A stretch of 64,000 nt of DNA, taken from Echinicola jeungdonensis. GTDB lineage: Bacteria; Bacteroidota; Bacteroidia; Cytophagales; Cyclobacteriaceae. This document shows, one piece after another, positions 1 through 9,900 of this stretch. Location of the stretch: positions 2,263,501 to 2,327,500 of the forward strand of contig NZ_JAUFQT010000001.1 in the NCBI RefSeq assembly GCF_030409905.1. The letters run 5' to 3'. The notes beneath the pieces were generated by a model. It had not been told where the DNA came from. It saw nothing but the letters and a program-made list of their open reading frames with translations, and ran no database searches. Each line of letters opens with the position of its first letter. Position 1 is the stretch's first letter. The position numbers and the translations under genes were made by a program.

Positions 1-249
1 ATCTTTAAAGTGGTCAATATTTCTAAGGAACCTCAAAAAGTGATTATTGACTTGAATGGCAGGTATCGAGGTAATGGAAAAGGAATCCTTTTGGAAATGG
101 CCAGTGATGACCTCGCTGCGGTAAACTCACTGGAAAACCCAACCAATTTGGAGCCGGTTGAAAAGACATTAGAGGTAAAAAGAAAAACCATTGAAATGGA
201 ATTGAAAGGTCAATCTGTCAATGTCGGTAAAGTTAAATTGAGTAAATAA
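1..249 (+). CDS. Alpha-L-arabinofuranosidase, GH51-like (C-terminal end only)
   Basis: The reading frame is open from base 1 and ends with TAA at 247-249, so only the last 82 residues of a larger protein are present. The fragment reads as a beta-sandwich C-terminal domain. Its pattern KVVNIS, then SDDLAAVNSLENPTNLEP, then a run ending in VGKVKL matches the C-terminal domain of GH51 alpha-L-arabinofuranosidases, which usually carry S-D-D-L-x-A-x-N-S-x-x-x-P before a final strand. Those enzymes release terminal arabinofuranose from arabinan or arabinoxylan. The catalytic barrel lies outside the window, so the family call rests on the tail alone. A GH43 gene follows 9 bases later, consistent with one operon for arabinose- or xylose-containing glycans. 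Confidence 0.65.
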   Translation: MFKVVNISKEPQKVIIDLNGRYRGNGKGILLEMASDDLAAVNSLENPTNLEPVEKTLEVKRKTIEMELKGQSVNVGKVKLSK

Positions 250-258
250 ACCATTTCT

Positions 259-1782
259 ATGTTTTGGAATATTGAAGAAATAATAAAAAGCAGGCCTTTT
301 CAAAAGTCTGCAATGGTTATAATGGCCAGCTTTATTTGGGTCAACCTTTCCTATGGACAGGAAAAGTTTAATCCAATTTTGCCTGATAACATTGCAGATC
401 CATCAGTCGCTTTTTTTGATGGAACTTATTACCTTTTTGGGACCACGGATATTGATAGGGGACTAGCTCAAATGGGGCCTCCCGTGGTCTGGAAATCCAA
501 GGATTTTGTGAATTGGAGTTTTGATGGGACCATTTTAAATGGGGTAGACTGGAGCAAACCCTATGAATTTGTCGATAAAGAAGGAAACTCAAAAACTGGC
601 TATTTTAGATATTGGGCACCGGGAAGGCCTAGGAAAAAGGAGGGGAAATTTTATTTGTTTCCGACCATTGTAAAGCCCGATGATTCAATGGGCATTTATG
701 TCATGGTAGCTGAACACCCGGAGGGTCCTTATGAATTTGTCAATGGTGATGGCCTTTACTTCAATGAACCTGAAAAGGCAAATAGTGAAGCCAAGCCATT
801 GATTAACGATATTGATGCAGAGGTTTTTATTGATGATGATGGCAGTGCTTATGTCTATTGGAGAAGGCGAAATGCCGCAAAGCTCAATGAGGATTGGACG
901 GGAATTGATGGTGAACTTGTAAAAATCTCCACCAACCATGGAGGGTATTCTGAAGGACCGACTTTATTTAAAAGAGATGGGATTTATTATTATCTCTATA
1001 CCTTGTCAGGGCATGCCAATTATAAAAATGCCTATATGATCAGTAAGGATGGACCGCTAGGACCTTTTGAAAAACCTGAGGGGCCGGATATTTTCATCCA
1101 TTCAGATGTTGAAACAGGGGTTTGGGGGCCCGGTCATGGTAATATTTTCAAGGTTCCGGAAGAAGATAAGTACCTGTTTTCCTATTTGGAATATGGAGAA
1201 GGCGGCACCACCCGGCAGGTGTTTGCCAATGAGTTGGAGTTTAACCCTGATGGGACCATAAAACCCATGGAAGTTAATTTTGAAGGCGTAGGCTATTTGG
1301 GTAAAGATAAAAGTATTTCTTCCAAACAATTGGAGATCGCCAAAATTACAGCTTCCAGTTGGAAAGGGCCCAAAAAGGTGGAAGCCAACATGGATGTCAA
1401 TCCGAATCGCTTGGATGGATTATCCGGACCCAATGAAAAGTCGTCAACCAAGACTTTTACTTATGGCCCAGAAAATGCCGTGGACAACAGCAATTATACC
1501 AGTTGGGTGGCCAGAGAAACTGATCCCAAACCCTCTTTGCAGCTGGATTTAGGCAAAGCCAAGAAAGTAAAGAAAATCTCTTTAGCATTTGTCCATCCAG
1601 TTTTTGGGCATGCTTACAAGCTGGAAAAGTCAGAAGACGGAATCCGGTGGAAGGAAGTAATGAAGCAGGAAAACCAGAAGGTCAGAACCCCTCATTGGAT
1701 AGAAGGAGTAGGGAAGGCCCGATACTTAAAAGTCACGATATTGAATGGCCATCCGGGTATTTGGGAAATGGGAGTTTATTGA
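259..1782 (+). CDS. Glycoside hydrolase family 43 with C-terminal F5/8-type carbohydrate-binding domain
   Basis: Predicted secreted beta-xylosidase or alpha-L-arabinofuranosidase of 507 residues. The N-terminus has a basic stretch and a hydrophobic segment ending near SYGQ, residue 34, read as a signal peptide; a later ATG at 313 would give a shorter version of the same signal. The GH43 five-bladed propeller starts at about residue 37. The three acidic catalytic positions are visible: D47 in NIADPSV (general base), D186 in NDIDAEVF (pKa modulator) and E232 in YSEGPTLF (general acid). After about residue 365 a discoidin-like F5/8 C domain follows, with TSWVARET and LQLDLGKAKKVKKISL. The gene lies 9 bases after the GH51-like gene. 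Substrate specificity within GH43 cannot be read from the sequence. Confidence 0.85.
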   Translation: MFWNIEEIIKSRPFQKSAMVIMASFIWVNLSYGQEKFNPILPDNIADPSVAFFDGTYYLFGTTDIDRGLAQMGPPVVWKSKDFVNWSFDGTILNGVDWSKPYEFVDKEGNSKTGYFRYWAPGRPRKKEGKFYLFPTIVKPDDSMGIYVMVAEHPEGPYEFVNGDGLYFNEPEKANSEAKPLINDIDAEVFIDDDGSAYVYWRRRNAAKLNEDWTGIDGELVKISTNHGGYSEGPTLFKRDGIYYYLYTLSGHANYKNAYMISKDGPLGPFEKPEGPDIFIHSDVETGVWGPGHGNIFKVPEEDKYLFSYLEYGEGGTTRQVFANELEFNPDGTIKPMEVNFEGVGYLGKDKSISSKQLEIAKITASSWKGPKKVEANMDVNPNRLDGLSGPNEKSSTKTFTYGPENAVDNSNYTSWVARETDPKPSLQLDLGKAKKVKKISLAFVHPVFGHAYKLEKSEDGIRWKEVMKQENQKVRTPHWIEGVGKARYLKVTILNGHPGIWEMGVY

Positions 1783-1802
1783 ATATTTTAAGCCAGCATG
1801 AC

Positions 1803-1827
1803 TGGTCCTCGTTTCAAACGAGGACCA
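1803..1827. repeat. REP-like palindrome, copy A
   Basis: A perfect 12-base inverted repeat around a single C, with core CCTCGTTTCAAACGAGG. It lies 20 bases after the GH43 stop codon and on the 3' side of the RAYT gene. The same core recurs at 1856-1882, 2561-2585 and 41216-41244. Confidence 0.85.
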
Positions 1828-1855
1828 TTTTCTGGACGCAGCTGTAATAAAAAAG

Positions 1856-1882
1856 ATAGCCCTCGTTTCAAACGAGGGCTAT
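1856..1882. repeat. REP-like palindrome, copy B
   Basis: A perfect 13-base inverted repeat around one C, with the same CCTCGTTTCAAACGAGG core as copy A but different outer bases. Copies A and B form a close pair about 30 bases apart, as in paired REP elements. Confidence 0.85.
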
Positions 1883-1933
1883 TGCAATGTGGCTTTTGAG
1901 TTTCGCATTAGCATTGCTCGTAGCAATAGTATC

Positions 1934-2489
1934 CTAAATAATTTCAACTGGAACCAACCCTTTCGTGCCTAACATATAATCCCTGGCACTACTATAAACA
2001 TAATGTTCAGGAGATTCCACAATTCCAGCTTTTATAGGGTTATTATGGATGTAGTTAATTTTTTGGATGACATCAATATTGTTATTGTTAAAATCAATAG
2101 TGTGATTTCCATCTTTCCAAAACCTATAATCTTTGTGCCTTTTAGAGTTTTTTGCGTAGATAGTAAACCTTTCCAATAGCCATTTGCTTCTACTTTCATT
2201 TACATTGAGTATTTCCTTGATGATATTTTTAGCTGTAAATTTTTTTGAAATCTCTTAAGAAATGCGACATCAAATGAGGGTGTTCACATCGGCCGACTAA
2301 ATGAAGATGGTTGCTCATTATAACCCAAGCATTTAAGTGAAGTCCCTTTGAGGAACAGCAAAAGTTAAGGGAATCAACAATAATATCCTTGTAATTTACT
2401 CTAGTAAAGATATCCACCCAATCAACTACGGTAAGCGTTAAGAAATAGGTGCTATTTTGATCTTGGATAAAGTATTTGTCTCTTGACAT
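1934..2489 (-). pseudogene. REP-associated tyrosine transposase (RAYT, IS200-like HUH family), frameshifted
   Basis: Two minus-strand frames, 2229-2489 and 1934-2176, together encode one transposase of about 184 residues. The first half carries the HUH motif in VIMSNHLHLVGR. The second carries the family-typical INYIHNNPIKAGIVE and YVYSSARDY, which include the candidate catalytic tyrosines. The halves are joined if one A is removed from the A7 run (plus-strand T run 2240-2246). As sequenced, the first frame stops a few codons after the run. The rest of the second frame is free of stops, so the break is recent, compensated by slippage, or a sequencing error. REP-like palindromes lie on both sides, the expected arrangement for RAYTs, which act on REP hairpins. 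It separates the GH43 gene from the rest of the locus. Confidence 0.85.
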
Positions 2490-2792
2490 GATAAATGAAA
2501 AAATTATGATTACTTAAAATAGGAAATTATTATATGCATTGCAAATGCCGAATTCACGAGTTGTCCTCGTTGCAAACGAGGACAAGTTTCTTTAGACATA
2601 GACGTATTTAGGAAAAATGGCCATAGTTTTAATCGTAGACAAGCCTTAAAGTTTCTGACATGAAGGTACAGGATAGCCACTGCACTTAAGCTTTTTAAAT
2701 TGTTTCCTAAATTTCATTTCCTTATTTCTATTTAGGCGAAATGAATTTTTACTGTAAAAAATCCAGAAAATAAGGGGAATAAGTTTTACAAC
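2490..2792. other. Intergenic region upstream of the Tat-exported isomerase-like gene
   Basis: About 300 bases without a convincing gene. It holds REP copy C at 2561-2585. The remainder is AT-rich leader before the gene at 2793. I found no TAnnTTTG promoter core that I would defend. Confidence 0.6.
2561..2585. repeat. REP-like palindrome, copy C
   Basis: An 11-base inverted repeat (TTGTCCTCGTT and its complement) around GCA. It lies on the 5' side of the RAYT gene, opposite copies A and B, so the transposase gene is bracketed by its likely REP substrates. Confidence 0.85.
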
Positions 2793-3731
2793 ATGAATAA
2801 AGAAACTAATAAAGAATTGACCTCAAGCCGAAGAGGGTTTATCAAATCACTTGCTTTAATAGGAACCGGAATTATGTCCGGTCAGGCCTTGGTCAGCTGT
2901 TCATCAGCCAGTGGTTTGGGCTTTGGAAGTGAAGAACGTTATAAAGTGGCCGTTTGTGATTGGATGATCCTTAAAAGGCAAAAACTAAGCGCTTTTGAAT
3001 TTGCCAATGAGATCAACGCAGATGGAATCCAAATGGATATGGGTGGCCTGGGTGACCGGGTAACTTTTGATAGCAAACTGGGAGATCCGGAAATGCAACA
3101 AAAGTTCCTGGCAGAAGCCAAAAAGCAGGGTGTTGAAATCAGCTCTATTGCTATGTCGGGTTTTTATGCCCAGTCCTTTGCCGAAAGGCCGACCGTTCCA
3201 AAAATGGTGCAGGATACCGTGGATACGATGGATGCCATGGGAATAAAGATTGCCTATTTGCCTTTGGGAGTACCCGGGGATTTGGTCAAAAAGCCAGAAT
3301 TGAGGCCTGCCATCGTGGAAAGACTTAAAATGGCAGGGGAAAAAGCCCATAAAATTGGTGGGGTGATTGCCGTGGAAACTGCTCTTGATGCTGAGGGAGA
3401 ATTGGAATTGCTGAAAGATGTGAATTCCCCTGGAGTGAAGATCTCTTACAATTTTGCCAATGCGATTAGGGATGGAAGGGATATTCCAAGTGAACTCAAA
3501 AAGTTGGGAGCGGAGAATATTGCCCAAATCCATTGTTCAAATACCGACGGTGAATTGATAGAAAACGATCCGGCATTTGATATGCCAAAGATCAAAAAGA
3601 CCCTTGACAAAATGGGCTGGTCCGGTTGGCTCATTATTGAGCGGTCCAGAGATGTGGATGATGTTCATAACAGGAAGTACAATTACGGTTCCAACGTGGA
3701 ATATATGAAAGAAGTATTTCAGGAAAGCTAA
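2793..3731 (+). CDS. Sugar phosphate isomerase/epimerase-like TIM-barrel protein, Tat-exported
   Basis: A 312-residue protein of the xylose isomerase-like (AP endonuclease 2) TIM-barrel superfamily. The N-terminus carries a twin-arginine signal, SSRRGFIKSLALIGTG, followed by a possible lipobox ALVSC near residue 31, so folded export and perhaps lipidation are expected. Barrel signatures include NADGIQMDMGGLG, IAVETALD, IAQIHCSNTDGE and WLIIERSRD, where the acidic and histidine residues would bind a divalent metal. Members act as sugar isomerases or epimerases; exported Bacteroidota versions are common in polysaccharide loci and mostly uncharacterised. It follows the RAYT region and precedes a large glycosidase. 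No substrate can be assigned from sequence. Confidence 0.8.
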   Translation: MNKETNKELTSSRRGFIKSLALIGTGIMSGQALVSCSSASGLGFGSEERYKVAVCDWMILKRQKLSAFEFANEINADGIQMDMGGLGDRVTFDSKLGDPEMQQKFLAEAKKQGVEISSIAMSGFYAQSFAERPTVPKMVQDTVDTMDAMGIKIAYLPLGVPGDLVKKPELRPAIVERLKMAGEKAHKIGGVIAVETALDAEGELELLKDVNSPGVKISYNFANAIRDGRDIPSELKKLGAENIAQIHCSNTDGELIENDPAFDMPKIKKTLDKMGWSGWLIIERSRDVDDVHNRKYNYGSNVEYMKEVFQES

Positions 3732-3990
3732 TTCCCCAGTTTCTCATTGGCCTAATGCTTAGTTCCATAAGCTTTTTAGTTAAAGGAGTTTTTCTTGAAA
3801 ATGTCCTCTAAGGGATTTTCAGGGAATGACTCCTTTTAAGCCTTTCAAGAATCAGGTAATTTTTGATAGGTAATTGCAAAAAAAAGGAGTAGAATTTCTC
3901 CCTGAAATTTGAGAAGATTAGCAATTAAATCTATCAGGCCATAAAAGTTGTGATAACCAAATGTTCAATTTATTAAAAGCCCAAAAGACC

Positions 3991-6735
3991 ATGAAACTTC
4001 CCATTATTCAGTTATTGATTTTTGCCCTGATTTTGGGCAGCTGCTCCCAAAAGGAAAGCATTACTCTAATTTCCACTGAAGGAGCCTCGAACCGAGTGGA
4101 ATTTGGAAAGGAAAAACTTATGGAAGCCTTTACCATGGCAGGGTTTGAGGTTCAAAGCACTTCTCCCCAAAACTGGAACGGTAAAGGAAAGGCCATTGCC
4201 TTAGGAACGTGGGACGATGAAATTTATTCGGATTGGTTGACCCAAAATGGCTTTGAACCCGCATCCGGCGAGAAACCAGGGGATGAAGGTTTCCAAATTT
4301 CCAGTAAAGATAAGCTAATTGCTGTTCAGGGTGCGGATGGTTCTGGTGCTCTTTATGGTGCCATTGATTTAGCCAACCGTTTGAAAAAAGAAGGTGAACT
4401 TGATTTTTCCATCAATCTAACCGATGAACCAGAAATGGTACTTCGCGGGGCTTGTATTGGGATGCAGAAAACCGAATATCTTCCCGGTAGAGGGGTTTAT
4501 GAATATCCTTACACCCCTGAAAATTTTCCTTGGTTTTACGATAAGGAACTCTGGATTGATTATCTGGACATGCTGGTAGAAAACCGCATGAATTCTTTGT
4601 ACTTGTGGAATGGGCACCCTTTTGCTTCTCTGGTAAAACTGGAGGATTATCCTTATGCCGTGGAGGTGGATGATGAAACCTTCAAAAAAAATGAGGAGAT
4701 GTTTAAGTTTATTACTGAGGAAGCCGATAAACGGGGAATTTGGGTTATCCAGATGTTTTATAACATCATCGTTTCAAAACCTTTTGCTGACCACCACGGG
4801 ATTAAAACCCAGGACCGTAGCCGGCCTATTTTGCCTTTTATTGCTGATTATACTCAAAAATCCATTGCAGCTTTTATCGAAAAATATCCAAATGTGGGTC
4901 TTTTGGTGGCTCTCGGGGAGGCCATGTCCGGAGAAGAAACCGATGTGAAATGGTTTACCGAAACCGTCATCCCTGGAGTAAAGGATGGATTAAAGGCTTT
5001 AGGGACGAATGAAGAACCACCAATTATCCTTCGGGCCCATGATACCAATGCCCCGTTGGTGATGGAGAAATCATTGCCCATCTATAAGAATTTATACACT
5101 ACGCATAAATACAATGGTGAATCATTGACGACTTATGAGCCAAGAGGACCTTGGTCCCAAATTCACAGGGACTTGAGCTCCAAAGGCAATATCCATATTT
5201 CCAACGTACATATCTTGGCAAACCTGGAGCCATTTCGCTATGGTTCTCCGGATTTTATCCAAAAAAGTGTGAAAGCCATGCATGAAGTTCATGGTGCCAA
5301 TGCCCTTCACCTTTACCCCCAGGCTTCTTATTGGGACTGGCCTTATACGGCTGATAAGTTAGCTTCAGGGGATCGTCTGCTTCAGATAGAAAGGGATTGG
5401 ATTTGGTATAAAGCCTGGGGTAGGTATGCCTGGGAAAGTCAAAGAGACCGGGAAGATGAAATTGCCTATTGGACAGAAATGGTGGGAAATAAATATGATG
5501 CCGGAGAAGGCGGCAGGTACATTCTGGAAGCCTATGAAGAAACCGGTGAAATTGCTCCTAAACTTTTAAGGAGATTTGGCATTACAGAAGGAAACAGACA
5601 GACCTTGCTATTGGGGATGTTTGGAAGCCAATTGGTGAATCCTTACAAATGGAGGGTGTACCCAGGATTTTATGAATCCTGTGGACCAGTAGGGGAGATT
5701 TTGGTGGATTATGCAGAAAAAGAATGGAAAGGTCAGCCTCATGAAGGCGAAACTCCTCCTCAAATTATTCAGGAAGTAGAAGCCCATGGAGAAAAAGCTG
5801 TTGAAGCCATTGAAAAAGCAGCTCCTATGGTCAATGGGGATAAGGCCGAATTTGAAAGGTTGAAAAATGATGTATATGCCTATAAAGCTTTTGCTGATTT
5901 CTTTGCTGCCAAAGTAAGAGCTGCCATGGAGGTTTTGGAGTTTAAATATTCCAATGAAGTTTCAGACCTGGAGGAAGCCGTTCCTTACCTGGAAAAAAGC
6001 GTAGAACATTATAAAAAGTTGGTGGACCTTACTAAGGACTCCTATCATTATGCCAACAGCATGCAAACCAATATGAGGAGAATTCCTGTTGGTGGTAATG
6101 ATGGGAAAAACAAGCATTGGATAGAATTGTTGCCGCATTATGAAGAGGAATTGGCCAGTTTGAAGCGGAATATCGAATTGCTGAAAAACAGCAAGGATGG
6201 GCAAATGCCCCAAAAAGAAGTGGACCCCTGGCAAAAAGCTGCAATCAACTGGAAAGGAGTTTATGCTGATTTTACTGCCCAAGCAGGATATAAAGTGTTT
6301 ACTGATGATCAAGGTTCCATTGTCCGTTTGGCGGATGAAATCAAAGGATTGGAAGGCCTTAAGTTGAACTCGGAGAAACTGGATGATGAAGGAATTACCC
6401 TCCAATTCAGCAATGAAAAGCCTATCAAACTGGTTGTTGGCTTTTTCAATACCGGAGATAAGCATTACCTGAATCCACCTACACTGGAAACCAATGCAGC
6501 AGGGAATATGAGAGGACAGGCAGAGGTGCAGTTGGCCAATGCTATGGAGATCGCTGGATTGCCACCGGTTAATATCCATACTTATGAATTTGAAGCAGGA
6601 GATAATGAGTTGGTTTTGGGAGAGGGGAAAGTGCTGATCCTGGGAGCCATTGATGCAGGTCAGGAAATCCAATCCAGGGAGGTTGGATTGATAGGTGAAG
6701 AGCAAAAAGCAGCCGTAGATTGGGTGTTTTATTAA
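3991..6735 (+). CDS. Large glycoside-hydrolase-like lipoprotein with GH20/GH67-type N-terminal fold
   Basis: A protein of 914 residues from the ATG at 3991, which gives a textbook lipoprotein signal (MKLPIIQLL then ALILGSC, cysteine 18). An in-frame ATG at 3961 would add ten residues and a less typical signal. After the signal comes a domain with SGALYGAIDLANRL, resembling the N-terminal domain of GH20 and GH67 enzymes. A barrel-like region follows, beginning LRGACIGMQKTEYLPGRG, with acidic motifs in VALGEAMSGEETD. The C-terminal third is partly helical and ends in a beta-rich region. The nearest recognised theme is alpha-glucuronidase-like or hexosaminidase-like hydrolases, but I cannot assign a CAZy family. 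Its place among GH43 and GH2 genes supports a role in glycan breakdown at the cell surface. Confidence 0.7.
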   Translation: MKLPIIQLLIFALILGSCSQKESITLISTEGASNRVEFGKEKLMEAFTMAGFEVQSTSPQNWNGKGKAIALGTWDDEIYSDWLTQNGFEPASGEKPGDEGFQISSKDKLIAVQGADGSGALYGAIDLANRLKKEGELDFSINLTDEPEMVLRGACIGMQKTEYLPGRGVYEYPYTPENFPWFYDKELWIDYLDMLVENRMNSLYLWNGHPFASLVKLEDYPYAVEVDDETFKKNEEMFKFITEEADKRGIWVIQMFYNIIVSKPFADHHGIKTQDRSRPILPFIADYTQKSIAAFIEKYPNVGLLVALGEAMSGEETDVKWFTETVIPGVKDGLKALGTNEEPPIILRAHDTNAPLVMEKSLPIYKNLYTTHKYNGESLTTYEPRGPWSQIHRDLSSKGNIHISNVHILANLEPFRYGSPDFIQKSVKAMHEVHGANALHLYPQASYWDWPYTADKLASGDRLLQIERDWIWYKAWGRYAWESQRDREDEIAYWTEMVGNKYDAGEGGRYILEAYEETGEIAPKLLRRFGITEGNRQTLLLGMFGSQLVNPYKWRVYPGFYESCGPVGEILVDYAEKEWKGQPHEGETPPQIIQEVEAHGEKAVEAIEKAAPMVNGDKAEFERLKNDVYAYKAFADFFAAKVRAAMEVLEFKYSNEVSDLEEAVPYLEKSVEHYKKLVDLTKDSYHYANSMQTNMRRIPVGGNDGKNKHWIELLPHYEEELASLKRNIELLKNSKDGQMPQKEVDPWQKAAINWKGVYADFTAQAGYKVFTDDQGSIVRLADEIKGLEGLKLNSEKLDDEGITLQFSNEKPIKLVVGFFNTGDKHYLNPPTLETNAAGNMRGQAEVQLANAMEIAGLPPVNIHTYEFEAGDNELVLGEGKVLILGAIDAGQEIQSREVGLIGEEQKAAVDWVFY

Positions 6736-6800
6736 GGAGATGTTAGAGAGAGATGTATGAATTGAGTTTGACACCCAATAGCTGTTTTTTTGTGAATATT

Positions 6801-6872
6801 AATTCCTTGCGTCCTCTGCATCTCTGCGAGAAAAATATATTCACGCAAAGACGCTAAGTTCGCAAAGGGTAA
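6801..6872. repeat. Dispersed CGCAAAG/CTTTGCG repeat, copy 1
   Basis: Two facing modules: CTTGCGTCCTCTGCATCTCT then GCGAGA, and ACGCAAAGACGCTAAGTTCG then CAAAG. They are imperfect inverted copies of each other. The element lies in the 221-base gap before the GH2 gene at 6957. Related modules recur near 10640, 37269, 41460 and 47747. Confidence 0.7.
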
Positions 6873-6956
6873 TAAGGGAATTGTTCAAAAGTATTTTACG
6901 CTTCACCTTGAGTTCTTTGCTGTATAGAATAATGAAAATCAGAACAATAAAAATAC

Positions 6957-9900
6957 ATGTTTATTAATTTTATTAAGAGTTTTTGGTTCGTCATGCTTTT
7001 GAGTTGCAGTTTGGTTTTAAGGCTGAATGCACAAGAAGTAAGACAAGAAATTTCCCTCAACCAAAATTGGAAGACTATTGCTTCAGGGCCCAAGCCTTTA
7101 ATCGAGAAGAATTTCGAACAGCCCAACTTTGATGATGAAAATTGGCTTAAGGTGGATGTGCCTCATAACTGGGATCAGTATGAAGGGTTCCGGAGAATGA
7201 AGCATGGTAACCGCCATGGTGCAGCCTGGTACAGAAAGCAAATTCACCTGGACCCGAAAAATCAGGGAAAACAGCATTTTCTGTTTTTTGAAGGGGTTGG
7301 TTCCTATGCCACCGTTTATGTCAATGGTGAAAAAGTAGGAGAACATGCAGGTGGTAGGACAACCTTTACCCTGGACATCACCGATGCCGTTTCCTTTGAA
7401 GGTGAAAATACCATCGCCGTAAAAGCTGACCATCCCGCAATGATTGCTGACTTGCCCTGGGTTTGCGGGGGCTGTTCCGGTGAATGGGGATTTTCTGAAG
7501 GTTCCCAGCCAATGGGGATTTTTAGGCCGGTTTCCCTCGTAGTAACTGCCCCTGTTAGGATAGAACCTTTTGGGGTCCATATCTGGAGTGATGAAGAAAT
7601 CAGCAAAGAAGCCGCCCAGCTTCATATCAATACCGAACTAAAAAACTATGGAAAAGAAACCCGCAAATTAACCCTTGTCAACAGGCTTTTAGATGCCAAA
7701 GGCGAGGAAGTTGACCAACAAAAGCAGGAAATCAGCATAGCCCCGGGTAAGATCGAAAAATTCCAGCAGGCCACGCCTGTATTGGAAAACCCACACCTTT
7801 GGTCGCCAAAGGATCCTTACCTGTACACTATGGTCACTGAAGTCCAAGAAAATGGCCAGGTAATAGATGAATTGAAAACTCCTTACGGAATCCGTTGGGT
7901 CAGCTGGCCAGCAGGAAGGAATGATGGTGACCATCGTTTCTTTATCAATGGAGAGCCATTATATATCAACGGGATTTGTGAATATGAGCATTTGATGGGC
8001 CAAAGCCATGCCTTTACTGATCAGCAAGTTCAATCCAGGGTGGATCAAATGCTGGCAGCAGGGTTTAATGCATTCCGTGATGCGCACCAGCCCCATAATT
8101 TCAAATATCATGAGCAGTGGGATAAAAACGGGATTCTTTTCTGGACCCAATTTTCCGCCCATATCTGGTATGACACCCCTGACTTTAGAGAGAATTTCAA
8201 GAAACGACTAAGAGATTGGGTCAAGGAAAGAAGAAACAGTCCGTCCGTGGTGCTTTGGGGCTTGCAAAATGAAAGTACCATCCCTAAGGCTTTTGCTAAA
8301 GAATGTACCGAAATTATCCGGGAGATGGATCCTTCCACCTCCTCTCAAAGGTTGGTTACTACCTGTAATGGTGGTGAGGGTACTGATTGGAATGTGATTC
8401 AAAACTGGTCAGGAACTTATGGTGGAGATCCACATCAATATGGAGAAGAACTGAGTGAACAAATTTTAAATGGAGAATTTGGTGCCTGGAGGACCCTGGG
8501 GCTTCATACAGAAGGGCCATTTGACCAGGATGGTATTTACAGTGAAGACCGTTTTTACCAGTTGATGCAGATCAAGGTCAGGGAAGCTGAGGAGCATAAA
8601 GACAGCCTTGCAGGACAATTCCATTGGTTGTTTAATTCCCATGAAAACCCTGGTAGAATCCAAAACGGGGAAGCATTTAGGGATATTGACAGGGTAGGCC
8701 CCATCAATTATAAAGGATTGGTAACCCCTTGGGAGGAGCCTACAGACACTTATTTCATGTTCCGTTCGGAATATGCTCCAAAAGAAACGGAACCGATGGT
8801 CTATATTGTTTCCCACACCTGGCCTAACCGGTGGACCGAACCTGGAGTGAAAGACAGTTTGGTTGTATTCTCTAATTGTGATGAAGTAGAGTTGTTTAAT
8901 GGCGTAAATGGTCAATCCCTAGGTAAGAAATCCAACCCGGGACTGGGTTATAATTTTCAGTGGGATCAGGTAGATATCCAATACAATGTATTAAAAGCCA
9001 TTGGCTATGTCGATGGAGAAGCTGTGGCGGAAGATATGATTCTTTTGCACCACCTTCCGAAGGCTCCAGAATTTGATCAACTGTATGAGGATACAGATCT
9101 TTTGAAAGGCCGGGAAGGGTATGAATACCTTTACAGGGTAAATGCCGGCGGACCTGATTTCACCGATCAACATGGCCAATTATGGATGGCAGATGTTCCC
9201 CGTTCAAATGATAAATTTTGGGGGTCTGTATCCTGGACTGATGATTTTAAAGATTTGCCTGCCTTCTATGCCAGCCAAAGAAGAATTCATGATCCTATCA
9301 AGGGCACTAAAGAATGGGAACTTTTCCAGAATTTCAGATTTGGAAAGCATAAACTGAAATTTGAATTTCCGCTGCCTGATGGTGAATATCTTGTTGAGTT
9401 GTACTTTAATGAACCTTGGTATGGCACCGGTGGAGGAATGGACGCTGAGGGATGGAGAGATTTTGATGTAGCCGTTTCAGGAGATACGGTATTGCAAAAC
9501 CTTGATGTCTGGAGTGAGGTAGGTCATGACCATGCTTTGAAAAAGGTGGTAAAAGGAAAATCCAAAGATGGACTGTTGACCATTTCTTTCCCAAAAATCA
9601 CTTCAGGCCAAGCTCTCATTTCAGGAATTGCCATTGCCAGCCCAATAGAAAATCCAGTTCCTGCTCTAAGTTCGCCAAAAAACATCCTTGCTTTGAAAAC
9701 AACAGATGAAGACCAGGCGGAGGTGAAAACATGGTTAGACAATGGGCAAAATCAATACCTGAACAGCCCTCTCCAATTTAACCAATTGCCATATAAATTA
9801 TTTGGGGCAGATTGGATCTGTTTTAATGCAGGTCTCAATGACAAGGATTTTAATGGTTCTTTTGAAGTTCAGGAAGCATCAAATGTTTTTGTCCTTATGG

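Noticed and set aside
1803..2585. CRISPR array
   Set aside because: The palindromes are few, unevenly spaced, not separated by uniform spacers and no cas gene is present; they fit REP elements next to a RAYT.
5962..6774. Long minus-strand frame (270 codons) inside the GH20/GH67-like gene
   Set aside because: It lies wholly opposite a well-supported coding gene, is rich in residues typical of antisense frames and has no motif.
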